Shown: in pieces, positions 9,007-18,093 of the stretch
Layout of the letters: every line of letters begins with the position of its first letter
How positions within the stretch are numbered: position 1 is the first letter of the stretch
DNA from: Devosia beringensis
GTDB lineage: Bacteria; Pseudomonadota; Alphaproteobacteria; Rhizobiales; Devosiaceae
Direction: 5' to 3'
NCBI RefSeq assembly: GCF_014926585.1
Contig: NZ_CP045422.1
Span: 2,882,001 to 2,946,000, forward strand
Length of the DNA: 64,000 bases
Position numbers and translations under genes: made by a program
Notes under the pieces: generated by a model
The model's database searches: none
The model's input: the letters and a program-made list of their open reading frames with translations, nothing else
What the model was told of the DNA's origin: nothing

Positions 9007-10182
9007 TTACTCCGCCGGCTTGGGTTGGGGATCGGCGCGGGCTTCCACCTGCTGCGGTGTCGGCGCGCCGCGATCGTGCTGCTCGCGTTTGGTCGTAGCG
9101 GCGCGATATTGGCCGATGAGGCCGACAATGCCCTTGGGCAGGAACAGCGTGGTGACGACGAACAGCGCGCCCAGGGCGAAGAGCCAGTATTCAGGGAAGG
9201 CGCCGGTAAAGTAGGACTTGCCGACATTGACCAGAATGCCGCCGATGATGGGGCCGATAATGGTGCCGCGGCCGCCGACTGCCGTCCAGATCACCACCTC
9301 GATGGAATTGGCCGGGTCGAATTCGGAGGGGTTGATGATGCCGACCTGCGGCACATAGAGGGCCCCGGCAATGCCGGCGATGATGGCCGAGACGACAAAG
9401 GCAAAGAGCTTCACATATTCGACGCGGTAACCGAGAAAGCGGGTGCGGCTTTCGGCGTCGCGCACCGCCACCATGACCTTGCCCAGCTTGGAATTGACGA
9501 TCATCGAGCAGGCCAGCACGGCCAAGGCCAGCGCAATGGCCGAGGCGGCAAAGAGAGCGGCGCGGGTGGAGCCCGCCTGCACGGGCTGGCCGAGAATGTC
9601 CTTGAAATCGGTGAGGCCGTTATTGCCGCCAAAGCCCATGTCATTGCGGAAAAAGGCCAGCAGCAGGGCGTAGGTCATGGCCTGGGTGATGATGGAGAGA
9701 TAGACGCCGGTGACGCGGCTGCGAAAGGCAAGGAAGCCGAAGACGAAGGCCAGCAGGCCCGGCACGACCACGACCATCAGCATGGCGAACCAGAAATTGT
9801 CCATGCCCATCCAGTACCAGGGCAGTTCCTTCCAGTTCAGGAACACCATGAAATCGGGCAGGATGGGATTGGCATAGACACCCCGGGTGCCGATCTGGCG
9901 CATCAGATACATGCCCATGGCATAGCCGCCGATGGCAAAGAAGGCGCCGTGGCCCAGCGAGAGAATGCCGCAATAGCCCCAGACCAGGTCGAGCGCGAGC
10001 GCCAGCATGGCGAAGGTGAGATATTTGCCGAACAGGGGCACGGCATAGTTGGGCAGGCGCAGGGGATGGCCGTCGGGCAGCAGCAGGTTGGACATTGGCA
10101 CGAGAATGGCGACAGCCAACAGGATGGCGACGATCCAGATCGCCTTGCGATCGAGGGCGCGGAAGAGGGCCTGGGTAATCAT
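9007..10182 (-). CDS. urtC: Urea ABC transporter permease UrtC
   Basis: The product has 391 residues and about ten hydrophobic segments. It carries the LivM-family stretch DLVWGYCGILSLGHGAFFA and the conserved cytoplasmic loop around RDAESRTRFLGYRVEYVKL. The C-terminal 30 residues are charged and rich in Pro, Gln and Lys. With UrtB it forms the membrane channel of the urea importer. Its start overlaps the urtB stop by 4 nt. Confidence 0.94.
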   Translation of the reverse strand: MITQALFRALDRKAIWIVAILLAVAILVPMSNLLLPDGHPLRLPNYAVPLFGKYLTFAMLALALDLVWGYCGILSLGHGAFFAIGGYAMGMYLMRQIGTRGVYANPILPDFMVFLNWKELPWYWMGMDNFWFAMLMVVVVPGLLAFVFGFLAFRSRVTGVYLSIITQAMTYALLLAFFRNDMGFGGNNGLTDFKDILGQPVQAGSTRAALFAASAIALALAVLACSMIVNSKLGKVMVAVRDAESRTRFLGYRVEYVKLFAFVVSAIIAGIAGALYVPQVGIINPSEFDPANSIEVVIWTAVGGRGTIIGPIIGGILVNVGKSYFTGAFPEYWLFALGALFVVTTLFLPKGIVGLIGQYRAATTKREQHDRGAPTPQQVEARADPQPKPAE

Positions 10183-11822
10183 GCTTCGATCGAGCGTCCC
10201 TTGAGCGCGAAGAGGCCGCGGGGACGGCGCTGGATGAACAGGATGATGAGGACAAGAATGATGATCTTGCCCAGTACCGCGCCGGCATAAGGCTCGATGA
10301 ACTTGTTGGCGATGCCCAGGGTGAGGGCGCCCACCAGCGTGCCCCAGAGATTGCCGACGCCGCCGAAGACCACGACCATGAAGCTGTCGATGATGTAGCC
10401 TTGGCCCAGATTGGGCGAGACATTGCCGATCTGGCTGAGGGCCACGCCGGCGAGGCCCGCAATGCCGGAGCCGAGGCCAAAGGTCAGGGCATCGACCAGA
10501 GGCGTACGGATGCCCATGGCCGAGGCCATGCGGCGGTTCTGCGTGACAGCGCGCATGTGCAGGCCGATGGCGGTATATTTGAGCACCAGCAGCAGGGCCA
10601 CGAAGACCAGCATGGCGAAGATGACGATGTAGAAGCGGTTCCAGGTGATGGCCAGGCCGCCGAGCTCGAAGGAGCCCGACATCCAGGTTGGGTTGCCGAC
10701 CTCGCGGATATTGGCGCTGAAGATGCGCTGCACGGCCTGCTGGATGATCAGCGAGATGCCCCAGGTGGCCAGGAGGGTTTCGAGTGGCCGGCCATAGAGG
10801 AAGCGGATGATGCCGCGTTCGATGGCGATGCCGATCAGGCCGGTGACAAGGAAGGCCAAAGGCAGGGCGATGGCCAGCGACCAGTCGAACAGGCCAGGGA
10901 AATTCTGGCGGATGATCTCCTGCACCACGAAGGTGGTGTAGGCGCCCAGCATGACCATTTCGCCATGGGCCATGTTGATCACGCCCATCACCCCGAAGGT
11001 GATGGCCAGACCGATGGCGGCCAGCAGCAGGACCGAGCCGAGCGAGATGCCGAACCAGATGTTCTGCGCCACATCCCAGACGGCGCGGTCGCGGGCGAGT
11101 CCATCTATGGCGGTCTGGATCAGCGGCTTGACCGTGTCGGGCGCGGTATTGAGGGCAGTGGTCAGCGTATTGAGCGCGTCGCGGCCGCCAATGGCCTGAA
11201 CTACCGGAATGGCGGCCTGCCAGTCCTCGATGGCGGCGTCGGGCGTCTTGAGAATGATGGCGGCACGAGCCTGCTGCATGACGCGCTGGATATTGGCGTC
11301 GGTTTCGGCTGATATGGCGCTGTCGAGCAGTTCGAGCTGGGCCGGATCGGCGTCGCGCAGGATGGACTGGGCGGCAAACAGGCGAATGCCGGGGTCTTCG
11401 CTCAGCAGCGTCATCTGGCCGATGGCGGTGCGCAGCACGCGGCGCAGGCCGTTATTGACCTTGACCTTGTCGAGACCGTCTTCTGTCAGGCCGGGCAGTT
11501 CAGCCCCGGTCACGGGATCGGAGATCGTGCCCTTGCCCCCCGAGGCAGCGGTAAAGACCACCTTGCCGGTGGCCTCATCGACATAGAGTTCGCCTTCGAG
11601 CAGGATTTCGAGCACGGGCACGACACGAGGGTCGCCGGTGGCGGCGAGCACGCCGATGGCAGCTTCACGGTCCTTGAAATTGCCGGGGGCGAGGGCGTCG
11701 ACCAACGGGCTGAGTTCCGCATCGGCGATCTGGGCCTGGGCAGGAGCGGCAAAGCCGAGCGTGAGGGCAAGGAGGAGCGCGATGGTCCGGAGCAGGGTGA
11801 TTGCGTTCATCATTGGCCTCAT
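10179..11822 (-). CDS. urtB: Urea ABC transporter permease UrtB
   Basis: The product has 547 residues. A signal-like segment (residues 1-30) is followed by a periplasmic helical, HEAT-like region up to about residue 245, seen in UrtB but not in ordinary LivH proteins. A LivH-type membrane domain follows, with ITFGVMGVINMAHGEMVML and AVTQNRRMASAMGI. Residue counts fit the UrtB family (about 530). It pairs with UrtC in the inner membrane. It follows urtA by 66 bp. Confidence 0.95.
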   Translation of the reverse strand: MRPMMNAITLLRTIALLLALTLGFAAPAQAQIADAELSPLVDALAPGNFKDREAAIGVLAATGDPRVVPVLEILLEGELYVDEATGKVVFTAASGGKGTISDPVTGAELPGLTEDGLDKVKVNNGLRRVLRTAIGQMTLLSEDPGIRLFAAQSILRDADPAQLELLDSAISAETDANIQRVMQQARAAIILKTPDAAIEDWQAAIPVVQAIGGRDALNTLTTALNTAPDTVKPLIQTAIDGLARDRAVWDVAQNIWFGISLGSVLLLAAIGLAITFGVMGVINMAHGEMVMLGAYTTFVVQEIIRQNFPGLFDWSLAIALPLAFLVTGLIGIAIERGIIRFLYGRPLETLLATWGISLIIQQAVQRIFSANIREVGNPTWMSGSFELGGLAITWNRFYIVIFAMLVFVALLLVLKYTAIGLHMRAVTQNRRMASAMGIRTPLVDALTFGLGSGIAGLAGVALSQIGNVSPNLGQGYIIDSFMVVVFGGVGNLWGTLVGALTLGIANKFIEPYAGAVLGKIIILVLIILFIQRRPRGLFALKGRSIEA

Positions 11823-11888
11823 GCGTCTGTCAGTGGAAAGACGAGGGCGGCAGAAGCCGTCCTCGTCGCGATTTCTGGGTGAAGCGAA

Positions 11889-13187
11889 TTACATCGCCGT
11901 GCCGCCACACATCTTGGTTTCGGTATTGTAGTTGCCGCAGGAGATCGGGGCCGTCCAATCGGCTTCGATCATCTTGGATTCGGGCAGGAAGTCGGACCAG
12001 GCATCGCCGGGGACGAGTTCGGATTCCGAGACGACTTCGAACTGGCCATCGGCCTGGATCTCACCGATCAGCACCGGCTTGGTGATGTGGTGGTTGGGCA
12101 GCATGGTGGCGATGCCACCGGTCAGGTTCGGGGTCTCGAGGCCGATGATGGCGTCGAGCACGGCGTCGGTATCGGTGGTGCCGGCCTTTTCGACGGCCTG
12201 AACCCAGAGGTTGAAGCCGATGACAGTGGCTTCCATCGGGTCATTGGTCACCTTCTCAGCGTCGCCCATGAAGGTCTGCCAGGATTCGATGAAGGCAGCG
12301 TTTTCCGGCACATCGACGGACTGGAAGTAGTTCCAGGCAGCCAGGTGACCGACCAGGGGGGTGGTGTCGAAGCCGGCGAGTTCTTCTTCACCGACCGAGA
12401 AGGCGACGACCGGGATGTCCTCGGCCTTGATGCCCTGGTTGGCGAGTTCCTTGTAGAACGGCACGTTGGCATCGCCATTGATGGTGGAGACCACGGCGGT
12501 CTTCTTGCCGGTCGAGCCAAAGGTCTTGATGTCGGAGACAATGGTCTGCCAATCGGAATGACCGAAGGGCGTGTAGTTGATCATGATGTCTTCTTTGGCG
12601 ACGCCCTTGTCCATGAGGTACTGCTCAAGGATCTTGTTGGTCGTCTGCGGATAGACATAGTCGGTGCCGGCCAGAACCCAGCGCTCGACGCCTTCGTTTT
12701 CCATCAGGTAGTCGACGGCGGGGATGGCCTGCTGGTTGGGAGCGGCGCCGGTGTAGAACACGTTGCGCTGGCTTTCTTCGCCCTCGTACTGGACGGGGTA
12801 GAAGAGGATGGAATTGAGTTCCTCGAAGACCGGCAGAACCGACTTGCGCGAGGAGGAGGTCCAGCAGCCGAAGACCGCGGCGACGCCGTTGACTTCGATC
12901 AGTTCACGGGCCTTTTCGGCAAAGAGCGGCCAGTCGGAAGCGGGGTCGACCACGACAGCCTCAAGCTGCTTGCCCAGGAGGCCGCCCTTCTTGTTCTGCT
13001 CGTCGATCAGGAACAGCATGGTGTCCTTGAGCGTGGTTTCGGAAATCGCCATCGTGCCCGACAGCGAATGCAGGACGCCGACCTTGATGGTCTCATCCTG
13101 GGCAAAGGCCGGAACCATGGCCGTCATGGAAAGGCTGCCGGCCATGGCCGCAGCAAGCAAAGCGCTCTTCGCGCCGAAATTGTTCAT
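11889..13187 (-). CDS. urtA: Urea ABC transporter substrate-binding protein UrtA
   Basis: The product has 432 residues. The start at MNNFGAKSALL is chosen because GAGGG lies 8 nt upstream and a signal peptide (ending PAFAQ) follows directly. The mature protein is a type I periplasmic binding protein: IKVGVLHSLSGTMAISE, FGCWTSSSRKSVLPVFEE and LFYPVQYEGEE are typical of UrtA. It binds urea, or short amides, in the periplasm. It is the first gene of the urt operon and is divergent from the permease-kinase gene across a 239-bp spacer. NtrC-type control is usual for this system, but I found no convincing sigma-54 site. Confidence 0.96.
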   Translation of the reverse strand: MNNFGAKSALLAAAMAGSLSMTAMVPAFAQDETIKVGVLHSLSGTMAISETTLKDTMLFLIDEQNKKGGLLGKQLEAVVVDPASDWPLFAEKARELIEVNGVAAVFGCWTSSSRKSVLPVFEELNSILFYPVQYEGEESQRNVFYTGAAPNQQAIPAVDYLMENEGVERWVLAGTDYVYPQTTNKILEQYLMDKGVAKEDIMINYTPFGHSDWQTIVSDIKTFGSTGKKTAVVSTINGDANVPFYKELANQGIKAEDIPVVAFSVGEEELAGFDTTPLVGHLAAWNYFQSVDVPENAAFIESWQTFMGDAEKVTNDPMEATVIGFNLWVQAVEKAGTTDTDAVLDAIIGLETPNLTGGIATMLPNHHITKPVLIGEIQADGQFEVVSESELVPGDAWSDFLPESKMIEADWTAPISCGNYNTETKMCGGTAM

Positions 13188-13276
13188 GTGATCGTCCCTC
13201 ATGCAAAATGTGCCCCAAGCCACCAAGGGAGGCGCTTGTTGGGGGGACTGTGGGATGGATTGTTAACCGGGCCCTA

Positions 13277-13292
13277 TACGTCGATTGACGTA
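13277..13292. promoter_or_regulatory. Inverted repeat in urtA / permease-kinase divergent spacer
   Basis: TACGTC-GATT-GACGTA is a perfect 6-bp inverted repeat with a 4-bp centre. It lies 90 bp upstream of urtA and 135 bp upstream of the kinase gene, in the middle of the divergent control region. It could be an operator, possibly for the LuxR-type regulator encoded at 16788. This assignment is inference from position and symmetry only. Confidence 0.35.
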
Positions 13293-13426
13293 CCTGCCCG
13301 TCTGGCAGAGTCGCGCAGTGATCGCCGGGGCTGCAAAAACCTAGTGTTTGCAAGGAAAGAGCGTGCTAACACTGGCTTGACGATTATTTGTGCGGCCGAC
13401 GAAATTGATTAACAACTAGACGGTTC

Positions 13427-16400
13427 ATGGCGCGACAACGCATCATTCCCATCCGCCGCGAGTATAATCGCTGGGTCGCCAACCAGACCCTGGAAGATTA
13501 TGCGCTACGCTTTACCGCCAAGTCGGCGCGGCGTTTTTCCAACGACCGCATTTCGCAGACGGCCATCGGGGCGATCTCTTTCCTGGCGCTGGAAGCCATC
13601 GGCGGCGCCATCACCCTGAGCTATGGCACCACAAATGCCATCATTGCCATCGTCGTGGCCTCCATTGCCATCCTGGTGATCGGCCTGCCCATTGCGCGTT
13701 ACGCGACCAAGCACGGCGTCGATGTCGACCTGCTGACGCGGGGCGCGAGCTTTGGCTATATCGGCTCGACCATCACGTCGCTGATCTATGCTAGCTTCAC
13801 CTTCATCCTGTTCGCCATCGAGGCCTCGATCATGTCGAGTGCGCTGCAGCTGGCGTTCGGCATTCCGCTGTGGATGGGCTACATCATCAGCGCGGTGGTG
13901 GTGATCCCGCTGGTGACGCATGGCGTGCAGATGATCAGCCGATTCCAGCTGATTACCCAGCCGATCTGGATCGTGCTCAATATCCTGCCCTTCATCTTCA
14001 TTGCATTTCTCGACTGGGACAAGTTCGAGCTGTGGCGCGGCTTTGCCGGACTGGGGCTGCCGGAGGCGCCAGCCGGCAGCATGGCGCCGTTCGAACTGGC
14101 CAAGTTCGGCGCGGCCTCGGCGGTAATCCTGGCGCTGATGACCCAGATCGGCGAGCAGGTCGACTTCCTCCGCTTCCTGCCGGCCGAAGGCGCCAGCAAG
14201 TGGCGTCACAAGGTGGCGATCTTCCTGGCCGGTGCCGGCTGGGTGGTGGTGGGCGCGCCCAAGCTATTGGCGGGCTCGTTCCTGGCCTATCTCGCCCTCT
14301 CGGTGGGGGTAGCGCCCGAGCATGCGGCCGAACCCGGATACATGTATGCGGTGGCCTTTGGCTACATGATCCCCAATGAATTCCTGGCGCTGATGCTGAT
14401 GGCCGTGTTCGTGGTGATCAGCCAGCTCAAGATCAATGTGATGAATGCCTATGCCGGCTCGCTGGCCTGGTCGAATTTCTTCTCGCGCCTGACGCATAGC
14501 CATCCCGGTCGCGTGGTGTGGCTGCTGTTCAATGTGGCGATTGCGCTGCTGCTGATGGAGTTGGGCATCTACCGGCTGCTCGAGGAGACTCTGGGGATTT
14601 TCTCGATCATCGCCATGGCCTGGCTGTGCTCGATCTCGGCAGACCTGTTCATCAACAAGCCACTGGGCCTGGCGCCGCCGGGCATCGAATTCAAGCGGGC
14701 GCATCTCTACGACATCAATCCGGTCGGCGTGGGCTCGATGCTGCTGGCCACGGTGATTGCGCTGGCCGCCCATTTCGGGGTGTTCGGCGCGATGGCGGCG
14801 GCCCTGTCGTCCTATGTGGCGCTGGTGGTGGCATTCATTGCCTCCCCGACGATCGCCTGGGCGACCAAGGGGCGGTATTATCTCGCGCGCAAGCCGCGCA
14901 AGCAGTGGCAGACACTGAACTCGGTGACCTGCTCGATCTGCGAGCATCCGTTCGAGCCCGAGGACATGGCCTGGTGCCCGGCCTATGCGGCGCCGATCTG
15001 TTCGCTGTGCTGTTCGCTCGATGCGCGCTGCCACGACATGTGCAAGCCACACGCGCATATCAGGGCCCAGACCCATGCGGTCGCCGCCAGCATCCTGCCC
15101 GAATGGGCCATTGCCAAGCTGCAGACAAGGCTCGGGCGCTATGGCATTGCCATGGCGATCGCGGTGACCATGCTGGGGGCGGCGCTGTGGCTGATCTACT
15201 ATTTTGCCGCCGGTTCAGCGCCGCATACGGCCGATGTGGTGGGGGGCACGCTGGCGGTGGTGTTCTTCGTGTTTGCCGTCACCGCCGGGATCATCACCTG
15301 GTTCCTGGTGCTGGCGCATGACAGCCGGCTGGTCGCCGAAGAGGAAAGTTCGCGGCAGAACACGCTGCTGCTCAAGGAAATCAATGCGCATTCGCGCACC
15401 GATGCGGCGTTGCAGCGGGCCAAGGAAAAGGCCGAGGCCGCCAATCTGGCCAAGAGCCGCTATGTGGTGGGGCTGAGCCATGAGCTGCGCACGCCGCTCA
15501 ATGCGGTGATGGGCTATGCGCAGGTACTGGAGCGCGATGCCGGCCTGCCGGAAAACCGGCGCGGCTCAGTGCAGATCATCAGGCGCAGTGCCGAACACCT
15601 GTCGGGGCTGATCGACGGGTTGCTCGACATTTCCAAGATCGAGGCAGGGCGGCTGCAGGTCTATTCCAACGAGATCAATATCCAGGATTTTCTGGACCAG
15701 ATCGTCGACATGTTCCGCCTGCAGGCCAAGGCCAAGGGCCTCGAATTCCGGCACCGGCGGGCGCCGGCGCTGCCGCTCTATGTGCGCACGGACGAAAAGC
15801 GGCTGCGACAGATCCTGGTCAACCTGCTGTCGAATGCCATCAAATTCACCAGCGCCGGCCATGTCAGCTTTACGGTGGAATATCGCAACCAGGTGGCCAG
15901 CTTTGTCGTCGAGGACAGCGGCAGCGGCATTGGGCCAAGCGATATCGAGCATGTGTTCGAGCCCTTCGTGCGTGGCGAGGCGGAGCGCAACCGCTTCGTG
16001 CCCGGGCTGGGGCTGGGCCTGACGATCACCAAGCTGCTGACCGAAACGCTGGGCGGGGAGATCACGCTGACCAGCACGCTGGGGGTGGGGACGCGTTTCC
16101 AGGCGCGGCTGATGCTGAGCAAGGTGGAACGGGCGCAGGCGATCAGCGCCGATATCCGGCGGGTGGTCGGCTATTTGGGGCCGGCCCGCACCATCATGGT
16201 GGTGGACGACAATGAGGATCATCGCGACCTGATGCGCGAGATGCTGGCGCCACTGGGCTTTGCCGTGTTTGCCGCCAAGGACGGGCCGGCCTGCCTGCAG
16301 GGGCTGGAACTCGAGCAGCCGGACCTCTATTTCCTCGACATTCGCATGCCCGGCATGAGCGGCTGGGACTTGCTGGAGGCGCTGCGGACCCGTGGCGTCA

Positions 16401-16801
16401 CGGCGCCCGTCATCATGCTCTCGGCCAATATCGGGGACGGCGCCGCGCCGACCGGCGCCGATACCGGCCATACCGACACGTTGGCCAAGCCGTTCGAGCT
16501 CAACCAGTTGCTGGACAAGCTGGCGACCCATCTCAAGCTGGAATGGGACTATGCCGCCCCGGCCTTGGCCCAGCAGCCGGCCAAACCGCCCAAACTGCGA
16601 TCACCGGGGGGCGAACATTTGCGCGAGCTGGTCAGCCTGGGCCAGATCGGGCATGTGCGCGGGATCGAAGCCAAGCTGGTGGAACTGGCGGGCGTCGATG
16701 CCAACCGGCCGCTGGTGGAGGCACTGCGCCAGCATGTTGCCGCCTTCGACTTCGAGGGCTATGCCGAACTCATTGAGCGGGTGGGTCATGAGCCGGATTG
16801 A
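13427..16801 (+). CDS. NCS1-family permease fused to hybrid sensor histidine kinase
   Basis: The product has 1124 residues. About 30-490 is a twelve-helix permease of the NCS1 (purine/cytosine/hydantoin/allantoin) type. Residues about 502-543 form a cysteine-rich linker (CSICEHPF, ICSLCCSLDARCHDMC) that may bind zinc. Two more hydrophobic segments (about 575-630) precede the kinase: HisKA with H685 in SHELRTPLNAVMGY, HATPase with an N box (LLSNAIKF) and G box (GLGLGLTI), then a receiver domain with D971 (LYFLDIRMPG). The protein probably senses its transport substrate at the inner membrane and phosphorylates the overlapping response regulator. Divergent orientation to urtA suggests a ligand linked to urea or purine nitrogen; that is inference. 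Confidence 0.92.
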   Translation: MARQRIIPIRREYNRWVANQTLEDYALRFTAKSARRFSNDRISQTAIGAISFLALEAIGGAITLSYGTTNAIIAIVVASIAILVIGLPIARYATKHGVDVDLLTRGASFGYIGSTITSLIYASFTFILFAIEASIMSSALQLAFGIPLWMGYIISAVVVIPLVTHGVQMISRFQLITQPIWIVLNILPFIFIAFLDWDKFELWRGFAGLGLPEAPAGSMAPFELAKFGAASAVILALMTQIGEQVDFLRFLPAEGASKWRHKVAIFLAGAGWVVVGAPKLLAGSFLAYLALSVGVAPEHAAEPGYMYAVAFGYMIPNEFLALMLMAVFVVISQLKINVMNAYAGSLAWSNFFSRLTHSHPGRVVWLLFNVAIALLLMELGIYRLLEETLGIFSIIAMAWLCSISADLFINKPLGLAPPGIEFKRAHLYDINPVGVGSMLLATVIALAAHFGVFGAMAAALSSYVALVVAFIASPTIAWATKGRYYLARKPRKQWQTLNSVTCSICEHPFEPEDMAWCPAYAAPICSLCCSLDARCHDMCKPHAHIRAQTHAVAASILPEWAIAKLQTRLGRYGIAMAIAVTMLGAALWLIYYFAAGSAPHTADVVGGTLAVVFFVFAVTAGIITWFLVLAHDSRLVAEEESSRQNTLLLKEINAHSRTDAALQRAKEKAEAANLAKSRYVVGLSHELRTPLNAVMGYAQVLERDAGLPENRRGSVQIIRRSAEHLSGLIDGLLDISKIEAGRLQVYSNEINIQDFLDQIVDMFRLQAKAKGLEFRHRRAPALPLYVRTDEKRLRQILVNLLSNAIKFTSAGHVSFTVEYRNQVASFVVEDSGSGIGPSDIEHVFEPFVRGEAERNRFVPGLGLGLTITKLLTETLGGEITLTSTLGVGTRFQARLMLSKVERAQAISADIRRVVGYLGPARTIMVVDDNEDHRDLMREMLAPLGFAVFAAKDGPACLQGLELEQPDLYFLDIRMPGMSGWDLLEALRTRGVTAPVIMLSANIGDGAAPTGADTGHTDTLAKPFELNQLLDKLATHLKLEWDYAAPALAQQPAKPPKLRSPGGEHLRELVSLGQIGHVRGIEAKLVELAGVDANRPLVEALRQHVAAFDFEGYAELIERVGHEPD

Positions 16802-17717
16802 AAAAGACCAGGACATCGTACTGCTGGTCGATGACTCGCCGGAGTCATTGGGCTTTCTGACCTCGGCACTCGAGGATGCCGGGGTGACCGTGCTGGTGGC
16901 GCGCAGCGGCGAGGCGGCGCTCAACATTGCCCTGCGCGTGGCGCCGGACGTGGTGCTGATGGACGCCGTGATGCCGGGGCTGGATGGCTTTGAGACCTGC
17001 CGGCGGCTCAAGGCCATGGCAACCCTGACCCATGTGCCGGTGATCTTCATGACCGGGCTGACCGAGACCGAGCATATCGTGCATGCGCTCGAAAGCGGCG
17101 GCGTGGATTATCTGTCCAAGCCGATCAATGTGGATGAGCTGCGCGCCCGGATCCGGGTGCATCTGGCCAATGCCAGGCGGGCGCAGAGCGCGCGCATCGC
17201 CCTCGACGCGGCCGGGCGCCATCTGGTGGCGTTTGGCAGCAATGGCGTGGTGCTGTGGTCGACGCCGCAGAGCACAAGGCTGCTCGAGCAGTCGGGTGTG
17301 GATATCCAGGGTTCGGGCGAGATGGCCGGTCGTTTCCTGAGCTGGCGCGTGCAGCGGGGTGATGATCTGGCGCCGGGCAGCGGCTTCGAGCTGCGGCTGC
17401 CGGGGGCGCCGGAGCTGCAATATGCCTTTCTGGGCGTGGTGGGGGGCGACGAATATCTGTTCCGGCTGGCCCGTGCCCAGGCGGAGGGGCAGGAGGAGGT
17501 GCTGCGGCAGCATTTCGGGCTTACCCTGCGCGAAAGCGATGTGCTGCTGTGGATCGCCCGCGGCAAGTCCAACCGCGATATCGGGGAAATTCTGGGCCTC
17601 AGCCCGCGGACCGTGAACAAGCATCTTGAGCAGGTCTATACCAAGCTGGGTGTCGAGAACCGCGCTTCGGCAGCGATCAAGGCGATCCAGGCCCTGCAGG
17701 CGCTGTTCGAGCTGTAG
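16788..17717 (+). CDS. LuxR-family two-component response regulator
   Basis: The product has 309 residues. The receiver domain covers 1-125, with acidic pair D15/D16, phospho-acceptor D59 (VLMDAVMPG), T89 and K111 (YLSKPIN). A central region of unknown fold spans 135-235. The C-terminal GerE/LuxR helix-turn-helix runs from about 246 to 305 (LTLRESDVLLWIARGKSNRD, SPRTVNKHLEQVYTKLGV). The gene overlaps the kinase gene by 14 nt and is surely its cognate output. Probable targets are the divergent urt operon and perhaps the downstream ABC importer. Confidence 0.93.
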   Translation: MSRIEKDQDIVLLVDDSPESLGFLTSALEDAGVTVLVARSGEAALNIALRVAPDVVLMDAVMPGLDGFETCRRLKAMATLTHVPVIFMTGLTETEHIVHALESGGVDYLSKPINVDELRARIRVHLANARRAQSARIALDAAGRHLVAFGSNGVVLWSTPQSTRLLEQSGVDIQGSGEMAGRFLSWRVQRGDDLAPGSGFELRLPGAPELQYAFLGVVGGDEYLFRLARAQAEGQEEVLRQHFGLTLRESDVLLWIARGKSNRDIGEILGLSPRTVNKHLEQVYTKLGVENRASAAIKAIQALQALFEL

Positions 17718-17759
17718 CGCCGCGCGACGGGCTACGCATGTCGATCACAGATTGATTGC

Positions 17760-17905
17760 GCTGGAACCCTTGCCAGCACCACCCGTTGTTCGAGCAACCC
17801 CGCGGCAATAGATGGCCGGGGAGACGGTTTTGGCTCCGAACGTTGTGGAGCCATCCGGTCGGCGGATGCTGCAAAGGCTGACGCTCCTTTGTGGCGTTCC
17901 CGGTT
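17760..17905 (+). ncRNA. Candidate structured RNA or 3' UTR with six consecutive hairpins
   Basis: Between the response regulator and its terminator lie six short stems in a row: GCTGG/CCAGC (17760-17777), GTTGT/GCAAC with a TCGA loop (17785-17798), CCCCG/CGGGG (17798-17821), TGGCTCC/GGAGCCA (17831-17853), CATCCG/CGGATG (17852-17868) and CAAAGG/CCTTTG (17872-17891). The second and third share one base and the fourth and fifth share two, so neighbours may be alternatives. The segment has no plausible ORF. It could be a small RNA or a stabilised 3' UTR of the regulator mRNA. GTGGCGTTCCCGGTTGG at 17891-17907 resembles part of E. coli 6S RNA from memory, but I do not claim 6S. Confidence 0.35.
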
Positions 17906-17943
17906 GGGCGCGAAGCTTCGGCTTCGCGCCCTTTTTCGTTTTT
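17906..17943 (+). terminator. Strong intrinsic terminator with UUCG tetraloop
   Basis: GGGCGCGAAGC and GCTTCGCGCCC form a perfect 11-bp stem closed by a TTCG tetraloop (17906-17931), followed by TTTTTCGTTTTT. It ends the kinase/regulator transcript and the hairpin array before it. Confidence 0.92.
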
Positions 17944-18093
17944 GCCGACAAGATGTGAATCCAAGGCTATTTTTCAGGCGTTATGGCTTAATTTTATGCA
18001 TTGTACAAAATTGTCTCATTTGTAGGCGAATTCTATTGCGCGTCGTTCGCGGGTAGGCTTGTCTTGCTGCATATTCATCCGGGGACATTCGAT

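Noticed and set aside
8539..10290. 583-codon open frame on the plus strand
   Set aside because: It is antisense to urtD, urtC and urtB, which have strong family motifs; its own translation is low-complexity (Gly/Asp/Gln/His) and arises from GC-rich codon bias.
13200..13219. Possible sigma-54 promoter for urtA (GG-N10-GC with TTTTGCAT)
   Set aside because: Only partial match to TGGCAC-N5-TTGCA, and its expected start would leave about 5 nt before the ATG, excluding the ribosome site GAGGG.
17740..17943. 6S RNA (ssrS) assignment
   Set aside because: A 17-nt resemblance to E. coli 6S is not enough; the long closing stem and central bubble of 6S are not evident, so only a generic structured RNA is reported.
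18001..18093. TPP riboswitch upstream of the THI5-like binding protein
   Set aside because: No CTGAGA or ACCTGATCTGG-like core is present.
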